Shown: in pieces, positions 1-7,417 of the stretch | How the letters are laid out: every line of letters begins with the position of its first letter | Numbering within the stretch: position 1 is the stretch's first letter | Source: a virus | Length of the DNA: 35,830 nucleotides | Virus record (IMG/VR): IMGVR_UViG_3300035698_022356 | Coordinates: 1-35,830 of that record | Direction: 5' to 3' (one strand) | Made by a program: the position numbers and the translations under genes | The notes under the pieces: generated by a model | The model's database searches: none | Seen by the model: only the letters and a program-made list of their open reading frames with translations | What the model was told of the DNA's origin: nothing

Positions 1-127
1 GGTGATTTGATTGATAGTGTTTTGGTAGCAAAAACTGCTAATACTCTACTGGAAGAATTTGTGGTAATATTAAATAACCATGACTATGTAACAAATGGTG
101 GACGAGTTTTAGTTTGTTATGGTAACC
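1..127. repeat. Terminal direct repeat, left copy
   Basis: These 127 bases are identical to 35704-35830. An exact overlap of this length at both ends is what an assembler leaves when it closes a circular or circularly permuted molecule, and 127 is a common k-mer size. It is therefore probably an assembly overlap rather than a biological terminal repeat. It shows that the unique genome is 35,703 bp and that the gene here continues from the right edge. Confidence 0.93.
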
Positions 128-690
128 ATGACTTATGTAATTGGGGACCGGCTTTAGCTGGTAGTTATGCAGATTTCTCGACTCGGATGCTTGCCGGTGA
201 TGCTCATTTAGATTGTGATAATTATTACCCGTCTGAAGCTGAGTTTACTTCATTTTCTACGGTTTGGAATAATGTAATGTTTGTTGGTTACAGTACAGGG
301 CTTAACGCCTCGATTGTTGCTGATATTGCAAGTTCTAATTATCCGGTTGTTTATTTTCAGCATATAGAACCAACCCCCGTTGCCAGGATAGATGACCCTA
401 TGTTGCAACTAGTTATCTATGGCCACGATCACAGAGGTGTTGCCGCTAAGATAAACGCAGGCAATACATGGGAATTTACTATGCGAGGTTCTATCAGGGC
501 CTCTGAGCCGCAAAATGATAGCGACACAGAGCCAGCTAGTGACGTAACACATGGTAGTGCTGCGATAGTCGAGTTGTTTCCTAATGCTTACGTCGGAACA
601 AGTGGTAAGCGGATGGCTAACTTTTCAATAACGATGTATGACCAGGGGCAAGAATTAACCCGGTCGATGGAAAGCTTTTTGGTGGTGTAA
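1..690 (+). CDS. Calcineurin-like metallophosphoesterase, C-terminal part (gene continues from 35533)
   Basis: This is the larger part of a gene split by linearisation. Joined to 35533-35703 it gives 861 nt, 286 residues, read without a break across the junction. The full product carries the ordered motifs of the calcineurin-like phosphoesterase superfamily: D-P-H-H near the N terminus, G-D-L-I-D, G-N-H-D, a lone H in YFQHIEP, and G-H-D-H. These bind two metal ions and hydrolyse phosphoester bonds, so the active site looks complete. It sits between a small membrane protein and tail genes. Phage metallophosphoesterases may act on nucleic acids, nucleotides or phosphoproteins; the substrate cannot be read from the sequence. 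The gene is richer in A+T than the tail genes at 2400-9900. Confidence 0.9.
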   Translation, partial: GDLIDSVLVAKTANTLLEEFVVILNNHDYVTNGGRVLVCYGNHDLCNWGPALAGSYADFSTRMLAGDAHLDCDNYYPSEAEFTSFSTVWNNVMFVGYSTGLNASIVADIASSNYPVVYFQHIEPTPVARIDDPMLQLVIYGHDHRGVAAKINAGNTWEFTMRGSIRASEPQNDSDTEPASDVTHGSAAIVELFPNAYVGTSGKRMANFSITMYDQGQELTRSMESFLVV

Positions 691-933
691 ATGAAATGCG
701 ATATGCGATGTCTAAAAGAAGGCAGAGATGTATGCTGTCAAGGTTGTGGCAAAATACGAAAAGGGCTTTTTGCTATTGGTGAGATGAAGCGGCGGTTTAC
801 AGCTGATGAATACGAATGGATTTGGAAACAATGGAACATTGAAGGTGATGGATTTTTGACCAGCACAGGTTGCGTACTAGGCGATAAGAAGCCTGAATTT
901 TGTGAAAACTGGCTTTGTTATACAAAGGATTAA
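691..933 (+). CDS. Small cysteine-rich protein, putative metal binding
   Basis: An 80-residue protein that starts immediately after the TAA of the phosphoesterase, so it is probably translationally coupled to it. It has nine cysteines in three clusters: C..RC near the N terminus, CCQGC, and a C-terminal pair in FCENWLC. A conserved-looking middle (GEMKRRF, EYEWIWKQWN) separates them. The pattern suggests zinc or an iron-sulphur centre and is loosely like YkgJ-type CxxCC chelating domains. I do not recognise the family with certainty and infer no function. No signal peptide or membrane segment is visible. Confidence 0.75.
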   Translation: MKCDMRCLKEGRDVCCQGCGKIRKGLFAIGEMKRRFTADEYEWIWKQWNIEGDGFLTSTGCVLGDKKPEFCENWLCYTKD

Positions 934-936
934 ATA

Positions 937-2379
937 ATGTTAGAAAAATGGCTTGCGATAATAAATAACACAACCGGGGCTAATGCTCATATTATATATG
1001 TTGATACTAACGCTGCCGACGATACCAACAGCGGCCAGACCTTAGCTCTTGCCAAGAAAACTATTGACGGAGTGGCCGGTGCTTTATCTGTCACCTCTGC
1101 CGGTGATATGATCGTTATCATGCCGGGTACATATGCAGAGACTGTAACAGTTGATATGGCTATCACGATTATTGGTTGGGACAGAGATACAACTATAATT
1201 GCTTATGATGGTGATGGTCATAGTTTGGCATATTCAACCGATGATGTGACGCTAAAAAATGTTACGGTTAAAGCTGGCACATCGGCGTCAAATTGTGGTG
1301 TTTTTGCTATCAATAGATCCCGTTTAGCTTTTGAAAATGTCTACTTTTCAACTGAAACTACTAATATTGTTAATTCCCCATTTTTACTCACTAATGGAAC
1401 TGGCCATAACTTTAAAGACTGCGAAGTGTCTGCATTTACCACCGGTTGTAAGATGGGCAGTGGGTCGATTGAGAACATGACGTTTGCTTGCGGTGGTGAT
1501 GTTAATAGCATTGTTACCGGTATTAAAGCAACCGGCAGAGTTGTTATTAACGGTGGCGTGTTCAGCATTACGCAGATTCCTAAATATGACGGCAATTCCG
1601 GTAATAATACCCGGTACATTTTATACGCTGACGGAGCCGATGCGAAAATTACTATTACTGATTCTTTTCTCGACTTATCGTTGGGTAGTGCTGATGGTGG
1701 CGATGGTTATTGTATAGGCACGGACGGCGATGGTGAGACTGTCTTTTGCAATCGCTGCGTTATGGATGTTACAGAGGACGGCGGCGGCGGTGCGGTTAAG
1801 GATTTGAATGTAGCAACTGGCTCAACCGTTTACCTGCGTGATTGTAGTTGGGCGGGGACCTACGATGGAGAAGGGACTGTCAATCAGTATCAGAGTGTTA
1901 ATGCGGTTCTTGTCGGTTCGGCTACGCCTGGTTCACTGAGTGCGGCGATTCCCGATACTCCAACCGCTGGCAGCATTTACGAGCGGGTTAAATCTATGGA
2001 TGAATTGACAGAAGCCAGTGGCGACGGCGATCTGGCAGCGATTAAAGCGAATACAATAGATATAGATGGTCATGCTATCGATGCTTATAACTCCGCCTTG
2101 GACGCTTACACTTCTGCTTCAGCTAATACCAGCTTGATTAACGCATTGGTGGCGGGGACAGTAACCGCCCTGAAAGCTTCTACTGGTTGGACCGCTGGTG
2201 ATACGATGACACTTGCCGGGTCATTTAAAGTTGTTACAGCTATACTGGCTGGAAATATTCGGAGTAAGGAAGGATCTGATACGATTAAAGAGATACTCGA
2301 TCCGGACGATGGGACCACAGTAATTGCTGAGGTGACTATCTCTAAGACAACCCCTTATCGACAATTAACGGTATTATAA
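937..2379 (+). CDS. Parallel beta-helix tail fibre or spike protein
   Basis: A 480-residue protein, beginning three bases after the preceding stop. From about residue 18 it reads HIIYVDTNAADD, followed by a rise of repeated short beta-strand segments rich in V, I, T, G and N (IVIMPGTYAETVTVDMAITIIGW, LKNVTVKAG, FENVYFS, FKDCEVS). This is the pattern of right-handed parallel beta-helix (pectate-lyase-like) folds. The start is also typical: a 'time or position' strand followed by GTY.E.V.V. The C-terminal ~130 residues are alpha-rich and Ala/Thr-rich (LIEVE-like ending in KTTPYRQLTVL) and may be the trimerising or attachment part. In this position it is probably a receptor-binding or polysaccharide-binding tail component. 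Confidence 0.75.
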   Translation: MLEKWLAIINNTTGANAHIIYVDTNAADDTNSGQTLALAKKTIDGVAGALSVTSAGDMIVIMPGTYAETVTVDMAITIIGWDRDTTIIAYDGDGHSLAYSTDDVTLKNVTVKAGTSASNCGVFAINRSRLAFENVYFSTETTNIVNSPFLLTNGTGHNFKDCEVSAFTTGCKMGSGSIENMTFACGGDVNSIVTGIKATGRVVINGGVFSITQIPKYDGNSGNNTRYILYADGADAKITITDSFLDLSLGSADGGDGYCIGTDGDGETVFCNRCVMDVTEDGGGGAVKDLNVATGSTVYLRDCSWAGTYDGEGTVNQYQSVNAVLVGSATPGSLSAAIPDTPTAGSIYERVKSMDELTEASGDGDLAAIKANTIDIDGHAIDAYNSALDAYTSASANTSLINALVAGTVTALKASTGWTAGDTMTLAGSFKVVTAILAGNIRSKEGSDTIKEILDPDDGTTVIAEVTISKTTPYRQLTVL

Positions 2380-2381
2380 AA

Positions 2382-2945
2382 ATGTATTTAACTGACGGAG
2401 AATTGGCAGCTTTCTATGCGGGCTGGGGGATGTCGCTCTGGTATGAGGCGGCCAGCGACCCGACGACTACGCCGGGTGCGGCGGCGATGGCGGCCCTGGA
2501 GACTCTGGTGGCTTGTAGCTCGACGTTCCAGACGGCAGTTGCGGCGACCGGGACCGACGAAGAAAAAATAACGTTCGCAAAAACAAAAATATATTTAACG
2601 GCTTATGAGTCGTCTGCGTTTGCCAGGCCGTTTGCTCTGATATGCAAGGTTGGTAACGATCGGAACGTTCGGGCGGGTACGAGCTGCTTTGAGGTTTCAG
2701 GTGATCTGGAGCTGCGACTTGAGACGGCGATCTCGACGGCGAACCAGAAAAACCTGGCGGCTGCGGAGGCGGCGTTCCTGAATTATTACGAGAATGTTAT
2801 TACAGAGATGAAGGCGCTGGCGGCGACGCCGGGGTATTTGCTGGTTCGGGCGATTGACGTGTTGGAAGGGCCGGTTCAGATCGAAGATAAAGCCGGTGTG
2901 TATTATAATGGGATTCGGTTATTGGTTAGCTGGGGGATCGGCTGA
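2382..2945 (+). CDS. Tail protein of unknown function (head-tail or tail completion candidate)
   Basis: A 187-residue Ala-rich protein placed just before the tail tube gene. The first 60 residues are helical and rich in Ala and Thr (GAAAMAALETLVACSS). The last 40 (AIDVLEGPVQIEDKAGVYYNGIRLLVSWGIG) read like the end of a tail-terminator or tail-completion protein. Base composition rises clearly in G+C here compared with 937-2379. I cannot assign a family with confidence. The function is inferred only from position and general character. Confidence 0.7.
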   Translation: MYLTDGELAAFYAGWGMSLWYEAASDPTTTPGAAAMAALETLVACSSTFQTAVAATGTDEEKITFAKTKIYLTAYESSAFARPFALICKVGNDRNVRAGTSCFEVSGDLELRLETAISTANQKNLAAAEAAFLNYYENVITEMKALAATPGYLLVRAIDVLEGPVQIEDKAGVYYNGIRLLVSWGIG

Positions 2946-2969
2946 CTTAATTTTTGAGAGGTTGTTGTT

Positions 2970-3845
2970 ATGGCTAATTTTACAATAGGGTCGATTAAGA
3001 CCGGTGCGGTAGTGATAAATGGTATGCTTAATAGTTCGATAAGCAATAACTTACAGCAGGTTCTGCTGAGTGGGTCCGGCTTTATTGATAATAGTTTTAT
3101 CGCCACTGTTCGCGGTGAGCCGGATATCAGCTTTACGACCAATGCGATTAAGGCAGCACTTGCCGGGCTGGGTGGTATTAGCGGCCTGGCGTTTACGGGG
3201 TCAACAACATATCTCTGGCTGCAGGCGATCGATGGCACAGTTACGCGTAGTGGCAGTAACCACTATAAAGCGACCTTAGTTGCCGGACTGTTTGTGCCCC
3301 GGCAGTTGGTTGCGTCGGCCGGGGCGGCGGTGACTGTCAGTTACGATGTTGCGCTTATCTCCGCTGATGGTACAACGACGCCGATTGCATATGCTACGGC
3401 GGCACTGGACGCGGGCGATTCGGGGAGTGATGAGGCTTATGTGCTGGGCGCTGTTAGTCTGAATGGTACGGCGCTGGATGATGTCAGCCAGGTTACAGTT
3501 GATTTTGGTCTGAATATAGCGAAAACCGGCGGGACGCTGTATCCGAAGTGTGTTGATATTATTAAACGGCAGCCGACAATTACAATTGCAACGTCGTCGC
3601 TGGCAGTGCCGATCGGATGGGGGATTCTCGGTGCGGCACAGACGGCTTCTGATTCGACAATAGCGTTTGATGACCTGACGCTGGGAGCGTCGCGAGGTAG
3701 TAGTCCTATTACGTTGACACTGGACGAAGGGATAATGAACCCGACGACTGTCGGCGGCTCCGACGGAGCGATTGCCCAGGCGGCGATCCAGTATCAGCCG
3801 GTGTGGGATGGGACCACCGATGTGATCGCGTTGTCGGGGCTGTAG
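2970..3845 (+). CDS. Major tail tube protein
   Basis: A 291-residue beta-rich protein without cysteine clusters or membrane segments, preceded by a GAGAGG-type ribosome binding site (TTTTTGAGAGGTTG). It has the features of siphovirus tail tube proteins: an N-terminal GSIKTGAVVINGM strand pair, a long hydrophilic middle, DFGLNIAKTGGTLYPKCVDI, and a C-terminal beta domain ending QYQPVWDGTTDVIALSGL. Its position directly before a small chaperone-like gene, a frameshifting gene and the tape measure matches the conserved tail operon order. The assignment rests on order and composition rather than on a sequence motif. Confidence 0.7.
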   Translation: MANFTIGSIKTGAVVINGMLNSSISNNLQQVLLSGSGFIDNSFIATVRGEPDISFTTNAIKAALAGLGGISGLAFTGSTTYLWLQAIDGTVTRSGSNHYKATLVAGLFVPRQLVASAGAAVTVSYDVALISADGTTTPIAYATAALDAGDSGSDEAYVLGAVSLNGTALDDVSQVTVDFGLNIAKTGGTLYPKCVDIIKRQPTITIATSSLAVPIGWGILGAAQTASDSTIAFDDLTLGASRGSSPITLTLDEGIMNPTTVGGSDGAIAQAAIQYQPVWDGTTDVIALSGL

Positions 3846-3898
3846 TAAGTGGCGATTGTTACGCCTTAAACATTAAACAAAAAGAACTGGAGATCAAA

Positions 3899-4150
3899 AT
3901 GGCTAATAATGAAATGCGAAAAACACCTCTGGCCGAAGCTGTCGAAAGGTATCGGAAGGCGTGCCGTGGTTATGATTTGCTTATACATTCGGCCGCGAAT
4001 CTAACCGCTGACCAGGCTAAAAAGAGAAAGGCCGAGCTTATAAAAGCACTGGCACTCAAGCGAGAGGTGTTCGGGCAGATGCGGGCACTTAACGGCGGGC
4101 GGATCCCGGATATGAATCCTAAACCGATAGCTAAGGAGATCAAGAAATGA
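3899..4150 (+). CDS. Small helical tail-operon protein
   Basis: An 83-residue, charged, helical protein (AVERYRKACRGYDLL, KKRKAELIKALALKREVFGQMRAL). I chose ATG 3899 because GGAG lies 9-12 bases upstream and the in-frame extension towards 3803 overlaps the tail tube gene. Its last bases overlap the next start (ATGA at 4147), which suggests translational coupling. It lies between tail tube and tape measure, where assembly chaperones are encoded, but I see no diagnostic motif. Confidence 0.7.
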   Translation: MANNEMRKTPLAEAVERYRKACRGYDLLIHSAANLTADQAKKRKAELIKALALKREVFGQMRALNGGRIPDMNPKPIAKEIKK

Positions 4151-4863
4151 GTGGATTCGTGTATTTTATCGAAGGGGTTACCGGGCCGGCACCGGAAAAA
4201 CTGATGCCTGTCGGGCTAGATTATGCTGTTGAGCCTAAAACCGCTACCTGGCGGGGCTGCGGTGCGGTAGGCACGGCTAAACGTGGCGGCCAGCTTGTTG
4301 GCGTTGATAGTGCTTTAATAATGGGTAAGCCGCAGCAGCTAACCTGGCAGCAGTCGATCAATAAAAAATACTGGATTGGCTGGGATCCGGCGGCGATACC
4401 GAACGCGGTGGATATTGCCAGGCGGCCACAGATCGCAGGACATCAGGTTAGGATGGGCGACGGGGGAAAATGGCTGATACCAGTTGCCCGAGCGTTCGGG
4501 CAGGCGACGGTTCTGCCGTGCACGCTGATACTGGGGGCCGGCGGTGAGCTGGTGACTGAGCCGATTGCAAGATACGCAGAGTTCGGAAAGCGGGCGGAAG
4601 AGTTATGGCATGATGCACAGATTGAGCTGGGCTGGGCTACGGGGGATCTTAAACTTAATATGACGGCCAGGATGAGGCTGCTGATCGATGCGATGGCGTT
4701 TAATTATCGGGTTGGTATTGACGAAGTGAATATTTTGAAACTTCTCGCTAGTGATAAGATATCTGAGGCGCTGGGCGCTATTGTCGATATGCCCGCGATT
4801 GTTCAGCGGGCGAAGGAGTCGCTTGCCGCCGATAGTAAAAAAAAAGAGGCGACCGATATATGA
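4147..4863 (+). CDS. Tail assembly chaperone candidate with -1 frameshift site
   Basis: A 238-residue protein between the tail tube and tape measure genes. Near its 3' end, nine consecutive A residues (4837-4845) fall in phase as AAA AAA AAA G, which is a good A-AAA-AAA slippery sequence. After a -1 slip, translation continues through 4944-4946 and adds about 33 residues ending HWLEMDS. In lambda, G and GT are made this way, and -1 frameshifting in the gene before the tape measure is widely conserved in tailed phages. The protein body (residues 1-130) has GFVYFIEGVTGPAPEKLMPVGL and a WIGWDP segment; the C-terminal half is helical. The unshifted product ends at TGA 4861-4863. Confidence 0.7.
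   Translation: MSGFVYFIEGVTGPAPEKLMPVGLDYAVEPKTATWRGCGAVGTAKRGGQLVGVDSALIMGKPQQLTWQQSINKKYWIGWDPAAIPNAVDIARRPQIAGHQVRMGDGGKWLIPVARAFGQATVLPCTLILGAGGELVTEPIARYAEFGKRAEELWHDAQIELGWATGDLKLNMTARMRLLIDAMAFNYRVGIDEVNILKLLASDKISEALGAIVDMPAIVQRAKESLAADSKKKEATDI
4837..4845 (+). promoter_or_regulatory. Slippery A9 run, probable -1 ribosomal frameshift site
   Basis: Nine A residues in register with the zero frame as three Lys codons. The -1 frame is open from here to 4946, and no stop interrupts it between the slip and the downstream ATG at 4863. Position (just before the tail genes leading to the tape measure) and geometry match programmed frameshifting of tail chaperones. Confidence 0.65.
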
Positions 4864-4946
4864 TGTTTGTTCGCTGGCGGATGGGGCTGCTTAACGGCTA
4901 TGTTCCGACGTATGCGGATCTGCACTGGCTGGAGATGGATAGTTAA
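4863..4946 (+). CDS. Short -1 frame extension of the tail chaperone
   Basis: A 27-codon open frame, MFVRWRMGLL... ending WLEMDS, whose ATG overlaps the TGA of the preceding gene. It is in the -1 frame relative to 4147-4863 and joined to it without a stop back to the A9 run. It is better read as the C-terminal part of a frameshift fusion than as an independent gene, although ATGA re-initiation is also possible. Confidence 0.6.
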   Translation: MFVRWRMGLLNGYVPTYADLHWLEMDS

Positions 4947-4948
4947 AA

Positions 4949-5434
4949 ATGCTTTTATACGAATTGCATATTTATGATGGGGCTGACGATAAGGGCAAGC
5001 GATTTCCTAAGGAACTGAAGGGAGCGATGATCGGGGCGGCTAAACTGTGGCATAGTAAGATGCTGTTGGGGCATTTTAAGGCGGGGGCGGCAACGAAATA
5101 CGGCTATGCGAAAAGAACGCCTAAATATCTGAAAAGAAAACAGAAAATGGGGGCTAAGCCGGATCTGGTTTATACCGGACGCAGTAGGTTAGCGTTGAAT
5201 CGGAGCTATGCGTTTCGGGTTTCCGGGGCGGGAAAAGGAACTGTTAAGGGAAGGTTTACGGTCGGGCCGCACCTGCGATATTTCTGGATGACACCCGCTC
5301 GCCATCCGAAAAAGGCTCAGGAGATGAAGAGTATGACCAAGCAGGAAGTTGCTCGGCTGACTGATGTTGTTAAGACTCTGACGGCAAAAGCGATGAACGA
5401 AAAGAAATCACGTCGGAAAAGAGTGGTGAGGTAA
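4949..5434 (+). CDS. Minor tail or neck protein, gp10/gpG-like candidate
   Basis: A 161-residue, very basic protein. It contains W-HSKMLLGHFKAG, then YAKRTPKYLKRKQKMGAKPDLVYTGRSRLAL, which resembles the 'T..Y..RK.....L..tG.L' core of phage virion-morphogenesis and HK97-gp10-like proteins. The C terminus is a Lys/Arg-rich helix (KEVARL...KKSRRKRVVR). Family membership is a resemblance, not a firm call. It precedes the tape measure by five bases after its stop and is part of the tail operon. Confidence 0.6.
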   Translation: MLLYELHIYDGADDKGKRFPKELKGAMIGAAKLWHSKMLLGHFKAGAATKYGYAKRTPKYLKRKQKMGAKPDLVYTGRSRLALNRSYAFRVSGAGKGTVKGRFTVGPHLRYFWMTPARHPKKAQEMKSMTKQEVARLTDVVKTLTAKAMNEKKSRRKRVVR

Positions 5435-5439
5435 TAGCA

Positions 5440-7041
5440 ATGGGAAAAAAAGGTGATCTTGATTTTGTGATGTCGTCTAATCCTGATAAGGCGATTGCCG
5501 ATATGTCCAAGGTGCTTGTTAAGCAGGAAGGGATGATTCAAAAGCTTAAAGAATCGAATCGAGAATCGAAAAAACTGGGTAAGAATATGAGTGGGGTTGG
5601 TATGGGGGCTGGCTCCGCGTCCAAGCGTATTACAGAGATTGGACTTGGCTTTGCGTCAGCCGCAACTGCTATGCGGGGGCTCCAGGGAGTGGTTAGCTTG
5701 ATGAAGCTTGATTATGCGGAGTTGATGCGGATGTCGGAGAAGGTGGCTCAGGCTAATGCTGTGTCCGATTCCGGGACGCTTAATTGGGTGACCGGGTGGA
5801 GTAAGGACGCGGACCCGGATATGATCAACGCGAAACTCCAGGTTATGGCTGGTCAAGAAAAAGTACCCAAAAAGCTGCTTGACGACCTGGGCGGGATTGT
5901 TACCGGGGCCAATCAGACCATTCCGGAAGACAGACTGATGGATGTTATACGTACCTTTTCAAAAGGTGATGTTCATGCTGACGCGAGATTGATGGGCAGG
6001 ATTGGCGGTAAGGTCAGTAAGATCGGTGCGTATAAGAGTACGTCAGGTGACGATCTGGCGGATATAACTCAATACCTGGTGCAAAATATGGGCGAGGGGG
6101 CCGCGGGGGCGGCTGAAGGTTTTAAGGGGATATCTACGCTGGAGGCTGCCGGGGTAAGCCCGGATATCGGGTTTGGTATGATGCTGTCGGGTTCGTTAAA
6201 TAACCAGAAAATGCGAGGGTTGTCCAGTATAGCGTCGCTTGTCAGAAAATATGATCCGGTTAAAAAGAAAAAAGGGAAAAAGTTTACTCGTAAAGAAGAG
6301 ATACAAAATCGACTGGCGGTGATGACACCGGATGAGCAGATTGGCTGGATGATGGATAGTCCGGACGATGCGGAGTATTTTTACGGGTCAACTTTTTTGC
6401 AGTATAAACCCTTCCTTGATAAAGCAAAAATTCAACAGGGTCGAGCGGGGATAACGGCGGCACAGCAAGAAAATCTGTTTTCTAAAATGGCGGCCTCTTC
6501 GACAGCAGTCCATCAAAAGGGTAGGGCTCGGCAGACAGTGGATGCGGTTACGGGTAATATGCTGATTGGTAATGCGGAAATGGACTCGCTTGGTTTTACA
6601 AAAAGCAGTTATGAGAAATTACTTGATTCGGATACCACATTATCAGGTAAAAGTAAAACCTATTTAAGGGCAAAACTGGCGATGTGGGGAACTAGCGGCG
6701 CGGATCCGACTGATATGATATACAGCGATTTGCAATCGCTGGAAAAACGATATAGGACAGAAAAAATCACTACGTATGATTATGCTGGGCCCAATCCATC
6801 TGGCAGGCTTTCGGTAAGTAAAAATCCTTCTTATAATCCCAATCAGGCGGAAGGTGTTAGGGCGGTTCGTGAAGCTATTGAAAGATACGCTGCCGATGCG
6901 CAACGTCAGCAGGAGATGTACGAATTAGCCAAGGAACAATTGGCGGCAACGGATAAACAGACGGCTGCAACGAAGGAATTAACGCAGGCGGTGAAAAATA
7001 ACAATACGAATATAGTGGTACCTGCCGGGGCGGTGGAATAA
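5440..7041 (+). CDS. Tail tape measure protein
   Basis: A 533-residue protein with a long N-terminal coiled-coil-like stretch (residues 15-50, many K, E, S), then a hydrophobic helical segment (ITEIGLGFASAATAMRGLQGVVSLM, about residues 66-90) typical of tape measure proteins. A large alpha-helical body follows, and a C-terminal coiled coil (AVREAIERYAADAQRQQEMYELAKEQLAATDKQ). Tape measures set tail length at roughly 1.5 angstrom per residue, so the tail would be short, around 80 nm. It overlaps the next gene by one base (TAATG). Gene order supports the call. Confidence 0.8.
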   Translation: MGKKGDLDFVMSSNPDKAIADMSKVLVKQEGMIQKLKESNRESKKLGKNMSGVGMGAGSASKRITEIGLGFASAATAMRGLQGVVSLMKLDYAELMRMSEKVAQANAVSDSGTLNWVTGWSKDADPDMINAKLQVMAGQEKVPKKLLDDLGGIVTGANQTIPEDRLMDVIRTFSKGDVHADARLMGRIGGKVSKIGAYKSTSGDDLADITQYLVQNMGEGAAGAAEGFKGISTLEAAGVSPDIGFGMMLSGSLNNQKMRGLSSIASLVRKYDPVKKKKGKKFTRKEEIQNRLAVMTPDEQIGWMMDSPDDAEYFYGSTFLQYKPFLDKAKIQQGRAGITAAQQENLFSKMAASSTAVHQKGRARQTVDAVTGNMLIGNAEMDSLGFTKSSYEKLLDSDTTLSGKSKTYLRAKLAMWGTSGADPTDMIYSDLQSLEKRYRTEKITTYDYAGPNPSGRLSVSKNPSYNPNQAEGVRAVREAIERYAADAQRQQEMYELAKEQLAATDKQTAATKELTQAVKNNNTNIVVPAGAVE

Positions 7042-7415
7042 TGAGTTACATAGGCACAATAACTTTCATTCAGATGGTGGGGCCGCAGATACCGTTGCTG
7101 GCAGCGATGATTGAGCCGATAGATCGGTCGGGGACTAATGGGACGGCGTTTCGGTCGAACGCATTGAAGGCCGCGGAAGTTGAGGTCAGGACGATTGAGT
7201 GGGTACTTACTGAATCGGCGGCGAGGGAGTCGGCTGATATGTATGCGTTATTGAAGGGTCAGAAAGTGGTGGTGAGTGACGATCTGGGGCGATCAGTGAG
7301 TAATGTTATGGTGCTGGATTGTCGCGTGCTGCGAGTTCGTGCGCTTACTAATCCGGTTCCTACCGGCTATTCACATCAGGTCGAGGGGGTCTGGGTGCTT
7401 AAGCCCACTGCTTAA
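7041..7415 (+). CDS. Tail-tip-region protein
   Basis: A 124-residue protein in the place usually occupied by distal tail or tail-tip adaptor genes, directly after the tape measure (TAATG overlap) and before the large baseplate protein. It is predicted beta-rich: VEVRTIEWVLTES, YALLKGQKVVVSDDLGRSVSNVMVLDCRVLRVRAL, and a final SHQVEGVWVLKPT strand. I do not recognise a named family. It is probably a structural component joining tube and baseplate. Confidence 0.65.
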   Translation: MSYIGTITFIQMVGPQIPLLAAMIEPIDRSGTNGTAFRSNALKAAEVEVRTIEWVLTESAARESADMYALLKGQKVVVSDDLGRSVSNVMVLDCRVLRVRALTNPVPTGYSHQVEGVWVLKPTA

Positions 7416-7417
7416 CC

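Noticed and set aside
1-127. Biological terminal repeat or cos-type end
   Set aside because: A length of exactly 127 bp, a common k-mer size, and an overlap within a gene fit an assembly overlap of a circular or permuted molecule better.
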